NCBI RefSeq assembly: GCF_037975245.1
Contig: NC_092575.1
Coordinates: 25,223,841 to 25,287,840 of the forward strand
Length of the DNA: 64,000 nt
Reading direction: 5' to 3'
Source of the DNA: Apostichopus japonicus
Lineage: Eukaryota > Echinodermata > Holothuroidea > Aspidochirotida > Stichopodidae
Both the position numbers and the translations under genes were made by a program. The notes below the pieces were generated by a model. It was not told the DNA's origin. It did not search any database and worked only from the letters and a program-made list of their open reading frames with translations. Of the stretch, positions 1 through 11,395 are shown one piece after another (the first letter of the stretch is position 1; every line of letters begins with the position of its first letter).

Positions 1-345
1 CGAAGAAACGCCAGCGTACCGCCGGTGTACCGACAGTTTTCCACCAGTAAACCGCCAAAGAAACACCAGAGTACTGCCGGTGTACCGCCAGTGTACCACC
101 GGTGTACCACCAGCAGACCACCGGAGAAACGCCAGCTTACCACCGGTGTACCGCCAGTGTTCCGCTGACATTCTGTCAGAGAGAGCCGCTGGCTATCCGC
201 AAGCCTAATATCCAGTGTTCTGGCGACCTGCTAGCCCAAATCTGGTATTCCCCCAGCAACCTGGTAGGCAAAACCTTGTCTTTGCCAGCCTACTCTTCGC
301 CAGTACTACTAGAACAGAGCTGTTGGTCCACCTGCAGATTTTACT
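1..345. repeat. Left subterminal GC-rich repeat block
   Basis: The block is built from degenerate short units on the theme CCGCCGGTGTACCGCCAGTG, repeated with variations such as ACCACCGGTGTACC. Base composition is much more GC-rich than the AT-rich DNA after 345. The motif ACCGCCAGTG is shared with the extreme right end at 10028. This is the usual layout of CACTA subterminal repeats, which bind transposon-encoded protein. The small open frame across it looks like a by-product of the repeat. Confidence 0.6.
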
Positions 346-409
346 GAATTTCACATGCGGTTTCATATTAAGAAATAATGACTAACACAGTGAAATAAGT
401 TGCTATCAT

Positions 410-415
410 TTTATT
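410..415 (-). terminator. Polyadenylation signal AATAAA for the DUF4806 gene
   Basis: On the minus strand AATAAA lies about 70 bases after the stop codon at 483-485. It is the first canonical signal downstream and fits the end of the transcript just inside the subterminal repeat block. Confidence 0.5.
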
Positions 416-482
416 ATGCCTATAAATTACAAAGCGAAAAAATGAGTTTCAGCGTTAAATGTTTCAACAGCACTAAAGAAAT

Positions 483-2282
483 TCACTCGTCAACTGTTTG
501 TGGTGTAGTCCGAGATTTTCGCCCTCCCTCACGATCAGATGCACCCTTCAGAAATCTCACGACCGCTGCCTGAATGTCAGATGTAGTCGATTGGACAGTT
601 GCTTGATTCCTTCGTACAGCTTCTGTTAATACGAAACATATTACACTTTATAAAAGATTGCATCTACACAAGCAGTAAACTGAAGGCAATAATGAGTCTC
701 ACATTATGAAAACAATTGGTTAAACTAAAACTACGTAACTCACCTTGTTTCAGTGATATATTAAATATTACCTTTGCCTTTGACAGTCACCTTCTATTTT
801 ATACTGAACACATGCATTACTGTTGCAAATCTTGGTCCATCAATTGGGAAATTGGTATATAGAAAGTGACAATGGACTGGTCAATAAAATCATAGGGTGA
901 AAAAACTTAAAAATCAATGCTGAATGCTGAATTACCGCTGCATCTGAAACAAGACATGTTATGTTAACATATATTTGTAGTAACTTTTTAAATGAGCAGA
1001 ATTCAATGCAAATTAAAGCAAGAATCCTAGTTAATCGGGTGTTGCATTGAAAACTTGGCTGTTCCACAAGTCAAATGCACAACCCCCTTCACACAACTCA
1101 AGTTTCTTTTCACTCACTGCTTATACAAAAATGTACATAAACTCACTCTCAATTATGTTCCTCATATGTAGCTTCGCAAAGGCTGTTTTCCCAGTTGTAC
1201 CTGTCCAGTTCAGTTTGGTAGCAACTGCATTTGACAATACATCCCCCAGGATTCTTTTGACACACTCCTTCAACGTGTTGCCACCAAGAATTGATAGTCT
1301 TTTTAACTTCAAACAACAAAAAGAAAGAAAAGTCGATCAGAAACCATTACAGTTATTATTATACAAACAGAAATATTTAAGTTATGTTATTTCATCCCAC
1401 ACCTTGGCTTCTTTTCTGTTTTCTTATCAATATTTTAAGAGAAACTAGCAATGCAGTGCTGCAATGTTCCTTTTTTAGTCCAATCAAAACAAGATTGATT
1501 AAACAGCCAACTTTTGTAGGATGCTCCGCAAGGCAAAGGAATTTCTAGCCAAACTCTTGTTACCTAGATGCCTTTATGTCTGTAACTACCTTAGAGTTTT
1601 TAATTGTCTCCCAGGAAAAGGAAATTAGCACCTCAGGAAATATTTTTATTTTTAACAGACCACTGACACATTAAAGCCTGACTGGTTTCAATTTTATTAT
1701 GATAAACTAACATTATACTTTGGAAAATATGTTTTCTGATTACTTTCCTTACATTTTTATTCTGACTTACCAAATATCTTTCCAAAGCCTTGTTTGTTTC
1801 AATACAGTCATCCAGGTTAATTAACTCCTCCAAAGATCCCACAGGAATAGTTATTCCTTCAGGTAGAGCAAATTCTATATCTTCCTCTGATCTTGCTACA
1901 GTCATGTCTTTCAGCAGCATATTGTTGACCCTGACTTGCTGCTTTAGTTCTTTAACGTCCGATTTAAGTTCAGTTAACAGCCTCAATATGGTACGGTTTG
2001 TTGCTGTAACGAAAAGTCAATTTGTAATGAGTACATCAACCATTAAAAATATGAGTGGAGTATATATGCTATAGAACATAAAATGTGTTTGATTCTTTGA
2101 AGGATCATAAAACACACACTATATATTACAGTACCTCTAATGAAGGCACTTTGCAGAAAGTTAGAAACATAAGGTACTATATTACTTCATCAGTTTGGGA
2201 ATAAAGATGTTCGTCACTACACCGCTACATGTACAGGGTTATCATCCATAAAAACATTATAAATATATATATATATATATAT

Positions 2283-2313
<31 letters not shown>

Positions 2314-4091
2314 ATATTACATGATATCTTTAGAGCATTGATTGGGTAAACCATATAGGCTATTTTTACACATCAATAGCATATATTCCATTATGCATGA
2401 GATGACATCTGTGTGACTGCCATGCAAACATGTTCCGCAGACTGCTTGTTATAGAACGCCTTTTGTTTTAGTTATTTATTATAAAAACAATGTACATACC
2501 ATTGATGGCAAGGTTACTTTCTGTACAATATCCTGATGAAGGTGTTTCTGCAAAACCAGAAGAAGTTGCATAGGAAGAATTCAAAGAAGGCTGGGAGTCA
2601 TTTGGGGATGACGCTGATAGCAATGCTCGGCGTGAAGGAGTCGACAAAACAGATGACGTTGATGGTGGTAAAGGTGGACTGGGAGCAGCGACTAGATTAT
2701 CATTATCGCTGTCCTCATCAGCATCTTCATCCGAAGAAAGATATTTTCTGTTCACCCTAGGGGAAAAGCAAAGTTTATGAAAACCTATCATTGGTCGACT
2801 CTCAGATTCAACTTGGACCAGGAGTTGTATCAATATTCAATAATACATCTTAAAGTTGATTTATGAAATAAAAGTCAATTGAAATTTAAGTCTGTCTGTA
2901 GCAGTGCACACTTCATGTAACTTAAATAAATCATTGACATGTAAGGCATAAATTATTCATCAACTCACAATTCTGCCATTCTATCCAACTAAAAACATTC
3001 TGGAACATATCCTTTGAAACGCCTATCCCTATCAGAAATGAGAGCAACACACAACTGTGAAGTACTGTATGTCCAGAGCATTCTGTCTGTTAACTTAATA
3101 GTCTGCTGTATTGGCCCCAGGTTTATGGCACCCTCCATGATAAAAAGTTTCTGGAGATTGCACAATCAATCTGTCACAGTCGTAAAAATTACCTAGTTTT
3201 ACCAGTTATTCTGCACCATATGACCTTTTTCCTTGTATCTGGATTTTTGTGTTATCACTGTTTGGCAAAGAATACTGTAGCCATGTAAGAATATGTTATC
3301 ACACCTTGTTAACACAATAAAAAACCTCACTGTGTCAAGAAGTTGTTGACCTACACAGGGTACTTTGTCAAGTCTGGGTCATTTATAGGTATTGTTTTAC
3401 AGCATAGGAAAAACGGATTCCGTATCTGAATTCCATTGAAATAAATTATACACACCTCTTTCGTCTTTTATTTGTTGTTTCAGCATCTGACTGCAAGTCT
3501 GATGTGTCCTCAGCCCGTATCATCTGCATGCGAGCCTTATCGTATGAATCTGTATAAAACAGGAAAGAACATTAATAATTCCTTTAATTTGCTTCAGCTT
3601 TGATATGGAAACATGTTAAAGGTAGTCTTTACAGGCTCCAAATTATTGCATGCTATAACTGCTAGAAGTTTCAAAAGTACTTTTCTGTAGGTCTTTACTC
3701 TCCAAATTGTTTTTAGACATTCTACATGAACACACTGAATGTCCCAGTGAGGTAATATTCCTCCTTGGTGAGAGTAAAAACAGTTTAGGAATTAAACCAA
3801 GGGTGACCATATTTAAATAGCTAGCAAATTGATTAACTACCGCACATGTACTGTAGTACCTTTAAAATAAACTGATTTATTTTAAATTTCAGATAATTAA
3901 AACAACAATTAAGTAACACCATGTTAGATCAATAATGACAGCAACACATCTCACAACTAATTTAATTCTAATGTCAGTTTTGTCACAAGCTGTTCGAGAG
4001 ATGTCCATTAGCTTCAAATATGGCTCCTGGAATCCAAAAAGTGTGGACCATTTGCAGATGGTGCATGTATTTTAGTATGTGAATTATCATT

Positions 4092-4147
<56 letters not shown>

Positions 4148-4190
4148 TATATATATATATAGATATATATATATATATAGATATATATAT

Positions 4191-4276
<86 letters not shown>

Positions 4277-4970
4277 TTTGTTATGTATGGGTATTGTATT
4301 CCAAGGATGCATTATTTGCACTCAAATGTTAAAAAGGGAATAAAGTTTGATTTGATTAAGAAAAGTAGAAAACCATTCCCATCTTCCCCTCTTTTATTGT
4401 GTGTATGTATGTACAATTTAAAGATACAGTCTCTCTGTTTGGGGTTCGTACCTGTTCAACTTCCCCCACCAGCCTGGAAAAGTTGTTCCCACATTGCATG
4501 GGTAATTCATAAGCCTGGAACGACATCTTAAGGAAATTTAAGAACTTTTAAGCAATTTTTCTTGTTTTTAAATTGACCTCATAACTGCAATTTGTTCCCC
4601 CAACTCACTGGCTTCTAACTTAGTTCCTGAAAATCCTGATCTGGAAAATTAGATAAATTGTGATAAAATCTGCAAAATTTGCTGATTTTCCTAAACTATA
4701 GTCTCAACTGGAGTGCTGTATATTCAACACATTGCTGCAGAAATAAATGGTTTTTTAACTGTACTTACCAGTTCTTGACAATATCCTAATAGCATGAGTC
4801 GTCCAGTTGGCGCCTGGGGTTTCCTCCATCCTTACAGATTTCTGGAACCTTAATGTTGACTTATATGGTGGCCAGTAGCAATTACTGTCATCTATACACC
4901 AGCTTATTGGTACCATGCTGACTCCATCTTCCTCAGTAAAAACAACAACAGCATACTTTGGTGTTTCCAT
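483..4970 (-). CDS. DUF4806 domain protein, six coding exons, carried by the CACTA element
   Basis: Exons on the minus strand: 4769-4970, 3456-3549, 2500-2756, 1771-2003, 1147-1306, 483-622. Each junction has GT/AG and phases run 1,2,1,0,1, giving 1086 bases and 361 residues plus TGA. The start ATG (4970) follows an acceptor at 4972 directly, so a noncoding leader exon is expected. The N-terminus ([20 protein letters not shown]) is followed by a short segment with [10 protein letters not shown], a basic RRKR stretch, a Ser/Pro/Asp-rich linker in exon 3, a heptad-like [16 protein letters not shown] coiled coil in exon 4, then the DUF4806 core across exons 4-6 ([44 protein letters not shown]). 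DUF4806 proteins are common next to animal transposases; the function is unknown. A role in binding the element's ends is only an analogy to maize TNPA. No frame break is seen. Confidence 0.72.
2261..2317. repeat. AT microsatellite
   Basis: Nearly pure AT dinucleotide tract in the intron between exons 3 and 4 of the DUF4806 gene, with a few AAT interruptions. Confidence 0.9.
4095..4275. repeat. Long TA microsatellite
   Basis: About 180 bases of TA repeats with scattered GATA and AATA variants, in the first intron of the DUF4806 gene. The long minus-strand frame of alternating I and Y residues across it is an artefact. Confidence 0.95.
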
Positions 4971-5006
4971 ACTGCAAATTAAAGTTAACAGTAAATAAGT
5001 TCACAA

Positions 5007-7097
5007 CTACATATTGTGCAGGAGAGGAATGGCTATCTGTTGCTCTTTTTGGCGCAAAAGTACATACTTGTTAACAATGTCTGTGACTGCAACAACGTGC
5101 AACTGGTCAGACAAATTGGACACAGTATAAATCCCTAATATACATGAGTCCAATGGATATGTGAAAAATGAATCTTCACTCATAAATTTCCGAGCTAGAA
5201 TATAGTCAACATCATTGCTGCGATATATGTTTTGTACTGCAACTATGTGTCGAGACTGTTGACTGTCAATTTGTACACAATTGTCCGCTTCGTTAAGTTT
5301 TATCGTGTAATCTTCCATGTGGAGCTCTTTATACTGAAAACATGGCCATCGATTAATAACTGGCAGGGGACCATCATTATGCGGTTTCTGGAGCCTATCA
5401 TTCTCTTCAACTTTTTTGGGCTCATATGTTTGCTCTGACAATCGACGGATAACTTGCTGCAGTGGTGATGTGGGCTTGCGGATTAGTCTTTTTAAGGATT
5501 TCAGAAAATTCTCAAATGGAAATCCTGAAAAATTGTCGAGGGATCCATGTTGCTTAACATCACTGGCTAGATGTGATAAACAATGAACATTGTATGTCAA
5601 CATGCTCTTGCCATACACAGAACCAAAATGTTGCACAAATAGGACTATCAATTGATGGGCATAATCACAATGTGACACGGACAGAGACGGACTTATCAGA
5701 ATAAAGATTCCAACAAAAAGTAGTAGAAAATTTTTGTATAGAGTACTTCGTAAGCTGCTGTGCAGGATAACTGGACCTGTATACAAAAGGAACTGCCTAA
5801 ACTCTGTTGCTTTCCACCGTAAGTATTCCCTCATAGACCTGGGCTTTCGAGCAAATTCACAAGGAATAAATGACCTCAGGGATATTAATGAAGTTGACAT
5901 GCCATCTATAACACGTGGTCCTAATCTTGTTTTCAATGGACCCTTCATCCACAGCATAATGAGTTTTCTTGTGACACCCAAGCAAACAAGATGCATGTAG
6001 TCTTGTGGAAAACACGATACCATCCCTATGCCGAGTCTTAACAATGGAGTTGGACCATGATGGTGATTGATATCTAACATATTTTCAAATGAATGATCAG
6101 TACGCTGTGCAGCATCGGTATCTGGAAATGTTACTTTTTCTAAATACACTCCACGTGTGACACATTTGTCACATCCACTGTAACCACTGTGGCCCTTTAT
6201 ATTTTTTATTAAAGCACGTGCTGGTGCATCACACACAAAAGATCTGACTTTGAAATGATATTTATTATCATTATATGTAATTCCTTCATGATTCAAATGT
6301 ATTGCTTCCTCCACAAAGGCATTGAGGAAATCAAGGTTACGAGGCTTATGTTGTCCATAGAACAAACCTATCACAAAAGGCTTTCGTAAGGGGCAATTAG
6401 CAATCATTCCTAAAATTGGCCAAAACTGATCATTTGAACTTTTAAACAGAGGAAGCCCATCAACATTTATTTGAAGCTCTAAGGAAGAATAAACATCAAA
6501 ATCCACTCTTTTTAGAATTGCTAAGATGCCTTCTTCAATTCCAAAATGATAGTAAGAACCACCAGATACTAAAGTGTAAATATAATTCAATTTAGTGTGC
6601 AGTAGCGTTCTGGGGTCCTTCGGTAACTGTGGGTGTTGTTTTCTGAGTATTTCCAAGAGTTCAGCTAGAGATGAATGAGTTATTCCATTTTGACTAGCCC
6701 AATTAGACAGGTCTAATTGTAAGGTATCTTCTGGAGTGTCACTGAAAGCAACATCAGTATCCGATGATGAGTTAGGGATTTCTCTAAAATCTTCATGTTC
6801 ACCAAAATTGCACCTTTCACCATCTATGTGTAAATTATCCTGTATATCTGGAGATGTACTCCTTTCACTGTTATTTTCAGATGAAGGAGCATTAGGTAGA
6901 TCATCCTTTGGATAATAAGCGAGAATAGTATTACTACTTGGAATTCTTTCACTATTAACTTCAACTGTGTCATCATGCAGCTCAAAGTTGTTGTAATCAT
7001 TATTGCATGTTTCTTGTAAAATAGTGTTGACATGCCCATCAACCTCATTTTGTATTTTCCTTCGTTTGGTTCGCCCAGGGATTTCAGAAAGGTCCAT
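5007..7097 (-). CDS. CACTA/EnSpm-like transposase (696 aa)
   Basis: One large coding exon. The start is taken as the ATG at 7097 (MDLSEIPGRTKRRK), because an acceptor (TTTTCTTTTGCAG) ends at 7114 and splits off the 15 residues upstream. The protein has an acidic, Ser-rich N-terminus with a basic patch (TKRRK), then a conserved body from about residue 130. Candidate catalytic acids are Asp213 in INVDGLPLFKSS, Asp290 in SFVCDAPAR and Glu529 in SGFPFENFL. A possible zinc-binding pair CDKC sits at 309-312, and DYMHLVCLGVTRK near 366 is characteristic of the animal 'transposase domain-containing' family related to TNPD. The 3' part (HCLSHLASDVKQHG) resembles the DUF4218-like tail of plant CACTA proteins. 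The frame is intact over 696 codons, so the copy may be recent. Naming of the catalytic triad is inference. Confidence 0.75.
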   Translation of the reverse strand: MDLSEIPGRTKRRKIQNEVDGHVNTILQETCNNDYNNFELHDDTVEVNSERIPSSNTILAYYPKDDLPNAPSSENNSERSTSPDIQDNLHIDGERCNFGEHEDFREIPNSSSDTDVAFSDTPEDTLQLDLSNWASQNGITHSSLAELLEILRKQHPQLPKDPRTLLHTKLNYIYTLVSGGSYYHFGIEEGILAILKRVDFDVYSSLELQINVDGLPLFKSSNDQFWPILGMIANCPLRKPFVIGLFYGQHKPRNLDFLNAFVEEAIHLNHEGITYNDNKYHFKVRSFVCDAPARALIKNIKGHSGYSGCDKCVTRGVYLEKVTFPDTDAAQRTDHSFENMLDINHHHGPTPLLRLGIGMVSCFPQDYMHLVCLGVTRKLIMLWMKGPLKTRLGPRVIDGMSTSLISLRSFIPCEFARKPRSMREYLRWKATEFRQFLLYTGPVILHSSLRSTLYKNFLLLFVGIFILISPSLSVSHCDYAHQLIVLFVQHFGSVYGKSMLTYNVHCLSHLASDVKQHGSLDNFSGFPFENFLKSLKRLIRKPTSPLQQVIRRLSEQTYEPKKVEENDRLQKPHNDGPLPVINRWPCFQYKELHMEDYTIKLNEADNCVQIDSQQSRHIVAVQNIYRSNDVDYILARKFMSEDSFFTYPLDSCILGIYTVSNLSDQLHVVAVTDIVNKYVLLRQKEQQIAIPLLHNM

Positions 7098-7113
7098 TTT
7101 TTCTGTTAATATA

Positions 7114-8568
7114 CTGCAAAAGAAAACACCCAAAAACAACAACCTACCTTTATTCTGTATTCATTACTTACAATGACAATCGCCACTTCAATTGAATTTA
7201 ATGTCAATTCCATTTCATTTCCAATTCCTACAGTGCCCCTATAAGGTCAAATCTACATCATCAAATGCAGACAAATCATGTAATTTGTAAAGTTACTTTG
7301 TCTGCAGAGCTTTTTAAAGAGAATAATAACTGGTAATTACCCTCCGCTTTCTCAAACTTGTATCTACTTTCATTGCCATTAAATTCACCTGGGAATACAA
7401 GAGGGGCAAATCGAACCTAAACTACCTCCACTAACTGTGCTTTCAATGATTTATTGCCAAGGAATTTTAAACAGTTCCCCACAACACTGTAAACTTTTAA
7501 CCCTTTAAAGTAACTTTCCATAGAGTTAAATAGTGGCATGCAGTATAGACACAGAATAGGGGCAGTTCAGCTTTTGGGCAAATGAACTTCACTTTAACCG
7601 AGGATCACTTCAATATAGGAGGTTATTTTCTTGGAATTCATGCACAGAATGATTCACCAGAAACTGAGCACATGGAATAGACCCAATGCAATGATTGCAA
7701 ATTGACAGTAACCAAGAAAAAAGCAACAAGAGGAGATAAGGCAGCCACCATTTTTTAGTAGACTAGAGAGTAGAGGCTAGATATGGAATATTTTTCATCA
7801 TCATGTTGCATGGTTGGTATCACTATACTCCACAGGAAGTAAACATTGAACTTTAATGCCGATGATCTATTGTTCTCCAAAAAGCTTAATTTTTCACATA
7901 ACATTTGAAGCCTAAGCACGAAACATTAAATCCCCAAAAAATTATCCACCAACCCATTCCTGATAAAAACAACCATACATATTCCCTAATAAAGTTTTAT
8001 CATTTGAGTCTTTACCCTTTTTAACTAGGCCTAGCTAGGGGCCTATATACAAATTAAACAGTACATTATTTCTCAAAAGTTATGGATGACCTGGATTTTT
8101 CAATACTGTAAGTTGTAACGTACCAAATGATTTAAAATTAGGCCTAGCCTAGTATTTAGGAATATGATATTTAAAAATAGGAGGATTCCTTCCATAGTCA
8201 TCTAGGCTACTATTATTTACAGTATTAACCTAGATAGCAGTTTTCTTCTGATAGTCGGCAAACAGATTTTTCGGCATAACATTGTGTAACCTAGCTATTA
8301 TATTATACAAGCAAGATCATTAGTTTACCTTTATGTGTGATCGTTATTGCGTAAAACTTAGGCTTAGCCTAACATAATGAAAACCTACAAATGTAGGCTA
8401 GGTGTAATTTATACACCGCGAAAGGCTTCTCATTAACTTATAGCGATACATTCTAGCCTAACGCTAGATTACGTCTAAGTTTATTTAAAAAAATAGTCAC
8501 TTCAAATACTTGCGAAATCAATTATGTACAACTGTCAACCCTTAATAAGAAAAAAAAAGGTACATACC
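7114..8568 (-). other. Probable 5' leader intron of the transposon transcript(s)
   Basis: No coding exon is visible here. On the minus strand a strong donor (AAGAG then GTATGTACC) sits at 8568/8567, and the matching acceptor is at 7114, just before the transposase start. A second acceptor at 4972, just before the DUF4806 start, could use the same donor. The noncoding first exon and promoter would then lie at about 8569-8750. Confidence 0.4.
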
Positions 8569-9229
8569 TCTTAAGCAAATTTGTATCAGCTAGGATTTTC
8601 AAAAGAATAGATCAGGATATCCGACGTCGAAAGAATTCTAACGCACTACGAAAGCGACCACTTTTCAAACTAGCTGCTATATCTGAAGACACTGAGCATT
8701 GCGGTTTAGCGATTGGATGCCAGTTATACTAGACTCGTTCGATCAGTGAAAAATGTTTTCTGAACTGTTTTCTCTCAACTACGCTAAATTGTTGAATAAT
8801 AAATACTTCTTTGGATAGTTGAAATTTATTAAAGTATTTGGAAATCGCTTGTTACATTTAATATTGCTAAATATTTATATCAGAATTTGAATTTGTTGAA
8901 AAGATTATTCTGTAAGTGTTCCTGTGGTTAGGGTATTACCCGCCCATTTTTCCAAATGCTTGCCAACATTTCTTCATGCGGTACCCGTCAGACTCGTTCG
9001 ATCAGTGTTTTATTTTATTTTTTCCCCTTCAAATATATGTAGTGTATGATAATATATATTACATTGGATGGTAAGCAAAAAAATTTAACTACTTTTGTTA
9101 GCTCAATTTTTAATTACCTTAAAGCTATTGCAGAATATAGGTTTTATAGCAAAACTATTATTTTGTTTGTGCTAGTGTGGTAAGGTAATTTCCCGCCAAT
9201 TCTGCACAAAAGCTATCCAATATTTCCTT

Positions 9230-10028
9230 CCGGCGGTACTGCTGTCGGCATTCCGCTGGACTTACAGGCCAGCTGTAATATCTATCGGTCCGTTAGCGGA
9301 CCACCAGCGGTTGCCTAATTACGTATTAGCCCAGCCGCACCTAAACCTGTCCTATATAGTACACAAAATCCAAGTATTCTTAATTTTCTCTCCACAGGAA
9401 CAAATATATACAAAAAGAACAGGTAAAATAGTTTAATAGAAACTCATCTTTAACTAAACTTTCATATAGAAACGTAAGATTTGGACAGCCTGACCCGACG
9501 GTCAATGTGTATGTGTGCTTGTGTAAATTGCTTAATGACTTTCATAACATACAATTTTTGGGAAATTTTCTACGTCGTTACGCTGTCGGTCTGCTGTCGG
9601 AATTCTGCTAGGTTTATCCAAGCAACAATGTCTATCGGTCCGATGGCGGACCTCCAGCGCGTAACCGCCGGCTTTTTTACGACGTCGATACGCTGTTGGT
9701 CCGCTGTCGGCATTACGCTGGGTTTTTACAAGCAGTAATGTCTATCGGTCCGATGGCGGAACTCAAGCGCGTAACCGCCGGCTTTTTTACGACGTCGGTA
9801 CGCTGTTGGTCCGCTGTCGGCATTACGCTGGGTTTTTCCAAGCAGTAATGTCTATCGGTCCGATGGCGGACCTCCAGCGCGTAACCGCCGGCTTTTTTAC
9901 GACGTCGATACGCTGTTGGTCCGCTGTCGGCATTACGCTGGGATTTTCCAAGCAGTAATGTCTATCGGTCCGATAGCGGACCTCCAGCGTTTTACCGCCA
10001 GCGTTTTTACGCTAGCGGACCGCCAGTG
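9230..10028. repeat. Right subterminal repeat array, 110-bp unit
   Basis: The word TCTATCGGTCCGATGGCGGA and its surroundings recur at 9631, 9741, 9851 and 9961, exactly 110 bases apart, with a diverged copy at 9281. Each unit contains CGCTGTTGGTCCGCTGTCGG and CGTAACCGCCGGC. Units 9741-9960 are almost identical, so amplification is recent. The array ends at the transposon terminus CCGCCAGTG at 10028. Confidence 0.8.
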
Positions 10029-10299
10029 TGATGCGTACTGGGAAGCAGCCCCGGATCGTCTCTGCTCTAATCTGTGAGTTCATGCTCATATTTAATTGGT
10101 ATCCCTTGGGTGACTAGATAGTCGGTAAAGGGTTTGAAGCTCGGATGGGGGAGGGGGGGGGTAGGAGGGACTGGGTTGTCATGTGTCGATAATAAATCCG
10201 GCAGGAACGTAACTACGTATTTGCACCCTGCTAACCTATGACCTCGCCCACCCTTAATCTCCCTTCTCTCACCGCCCACTCCGTTTTCTGGGACGAGTT

Positions 10300-10760
10300 T
10301 TCAGTCAAAAGAAAACGTGGCGGTCTCCCTACGGCCTACCGATTAAGTATATCGGAATCCCATCGGAGAGGATGCACCGGATTTGAAAATGATTTGAAAA
10401 TCCGGCCGACATTCCCGGCCGGATTTGAAGATTTTTTATCATATTGGCATCCGGTCGGATTTTCCTTCTAAATCCAATAGGGTTCTATGGCTATTCCTTC
10501 GGCAAAGTCTACGTGTTTAAAGAAGATCTCATAATTTGTGAATCATCACAAACTGGATAACATGAACAGGAAGGTTAGAATATGCAGTCGTTTACACTCT
10601 ACGCCCCTCCTTTAGACCAAAGAAGCTGTTAGGTTATGTTAATTTCCAAAATCAGGTAAAGCCGGCTAGACTTCCGCAGCCGGATTTTTTATTTGTTTTC
10701 TCCAGTTGTTCGGCTGGATTTGAAAAACCAAATTCAGTTCATCCTTACTAATTGCCTGAT
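10300..10760. repeat. Degenerate CCGGCCGGATTT-type palindromic repeats
   Basis: Several partly palindromic words cluster here (CATTCCCGGCCGGATTTG near 10410, CATCCGGTCGGATTTTCC near 10450, AGCCGGATTTTTT near 10678, CGGCTGGATTTG near 10710). They look like remnants of a small foldback element, but no clean ends or target duplication were found. Confidence 0.3.
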
Positions 10761-10980
10761 TGAATAAACTAAATAGAATCTCACCAGAGTATAGTGAATG
10801 CACCGACATCTAATGGGAGAGACAAGCAATAAATAAACAAGTAGAATCGGAACAGAATTGGAGACTAATGTACCTGCATGCAGTATGATAAGAATGTTGG
10901 CAAGTTATGAGACGACCGAGACATATCAAAACACTATATATGTCACGTATTGATCGTAAGTACATTGCGTGTATAGACAT

Positions 10981-11297
10981 GACCGGTGCTGTGGCCGAGT
11001 GGATAAAGGCAGTGGCATTACAAGCAATGAGGCTTAGCAATCGGGAGGTTCGGGGTTCGATTCCCGGCCGGGTCATAGTAAGGTGGGTTTTTCATCCAAG
11101 AGCAATCTACTGTTTTCCCATCTGAAGTGACTTTCTAAATTGAAAAGATTCCAAATTTGAGTTAAAATGTTGAATTGGAAGCCACCCGACGTGTAAGTTG
11201 TAATTCATAAGCCCTTGCGGGCTTTTACCACATTTGTGGTCGCTTAAGCGTCGTAAAAATAACTGCTGATTATTATTATTATTATTATTATTATTAC
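10981..11297 (+). mobile_element. tRNA-derived SINE with (ATT)n tail
   Basis: The head looks like a tRNA: an A-box-like GTGGCCGAGTGGATAAAGGC near 10992 and a B-box-like GGTTCGGGGTTCGATTCCCG near 11047, with GACCGG at the 5' end partly pairing to CCGGGTC at 11070-11076. An unrelated body follows, containing CCCTTGCGGGC and CACATTTGTGGTCGC, and the element ends in about nine ATT repeats (11271-11297). Head, body and simple-repeat tail is the SINE layout, so this is unlikely to be a functional tRNA gene. It lies just upstream of the IL-17-like exons. Confidence 0.7.
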
Positions 11298-11395
11298 AAT
11301 AACTTATGAATTAAACGTAATATTATGTGTTCGTTTGTTTTATTTTTAAAGAAGGATATCTCACAATTTTGTTTCGTCTGTTTTTCTGCATGCAG

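Larger units (their letters stand above)
1..10028 (-). mobile_element. CACTA/EnSpm-type DNA transposon, left end outside window
   Basis: This interval reads as one autonomous class II element. It contains a minus-strand transposase-like gene (5007-7097), a second minus-strand gene with a DUF4806 domain (483-4970), and GC-rich subterminal repeats on both sides (1-345 and about 9230-10028). The right terminus is called at 10028, where the sequence ends CCGCCAGTG; read inward on the minus strand this is CACTGGCGG, fitting the CACTA/CACTG ends of the superfamily. The next three bases (TGA, 10029-10031) would be the 3-bp target duplication. The decamer ACCGCCAGTG also occurs inside the left block, near 85 and 147, linking the two ends. 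The left terminus and its target copy are not in the window, so the boundary is one-sided. Superfamily assignment rests on protein resemblance recalled from known families plus end structure. Confidence 0.65.

Noticed and set aside
3983-4321. Minus-strand frame of alternating Ile and Tyr
   Set aside because: Pure TA dinucleotide translation; no protein.
10981-11076. Functional tRNA gene
   Set aside because: Boxes are present but arms pair poorly, and the sequence continues into a SINE body with an ATT tail.
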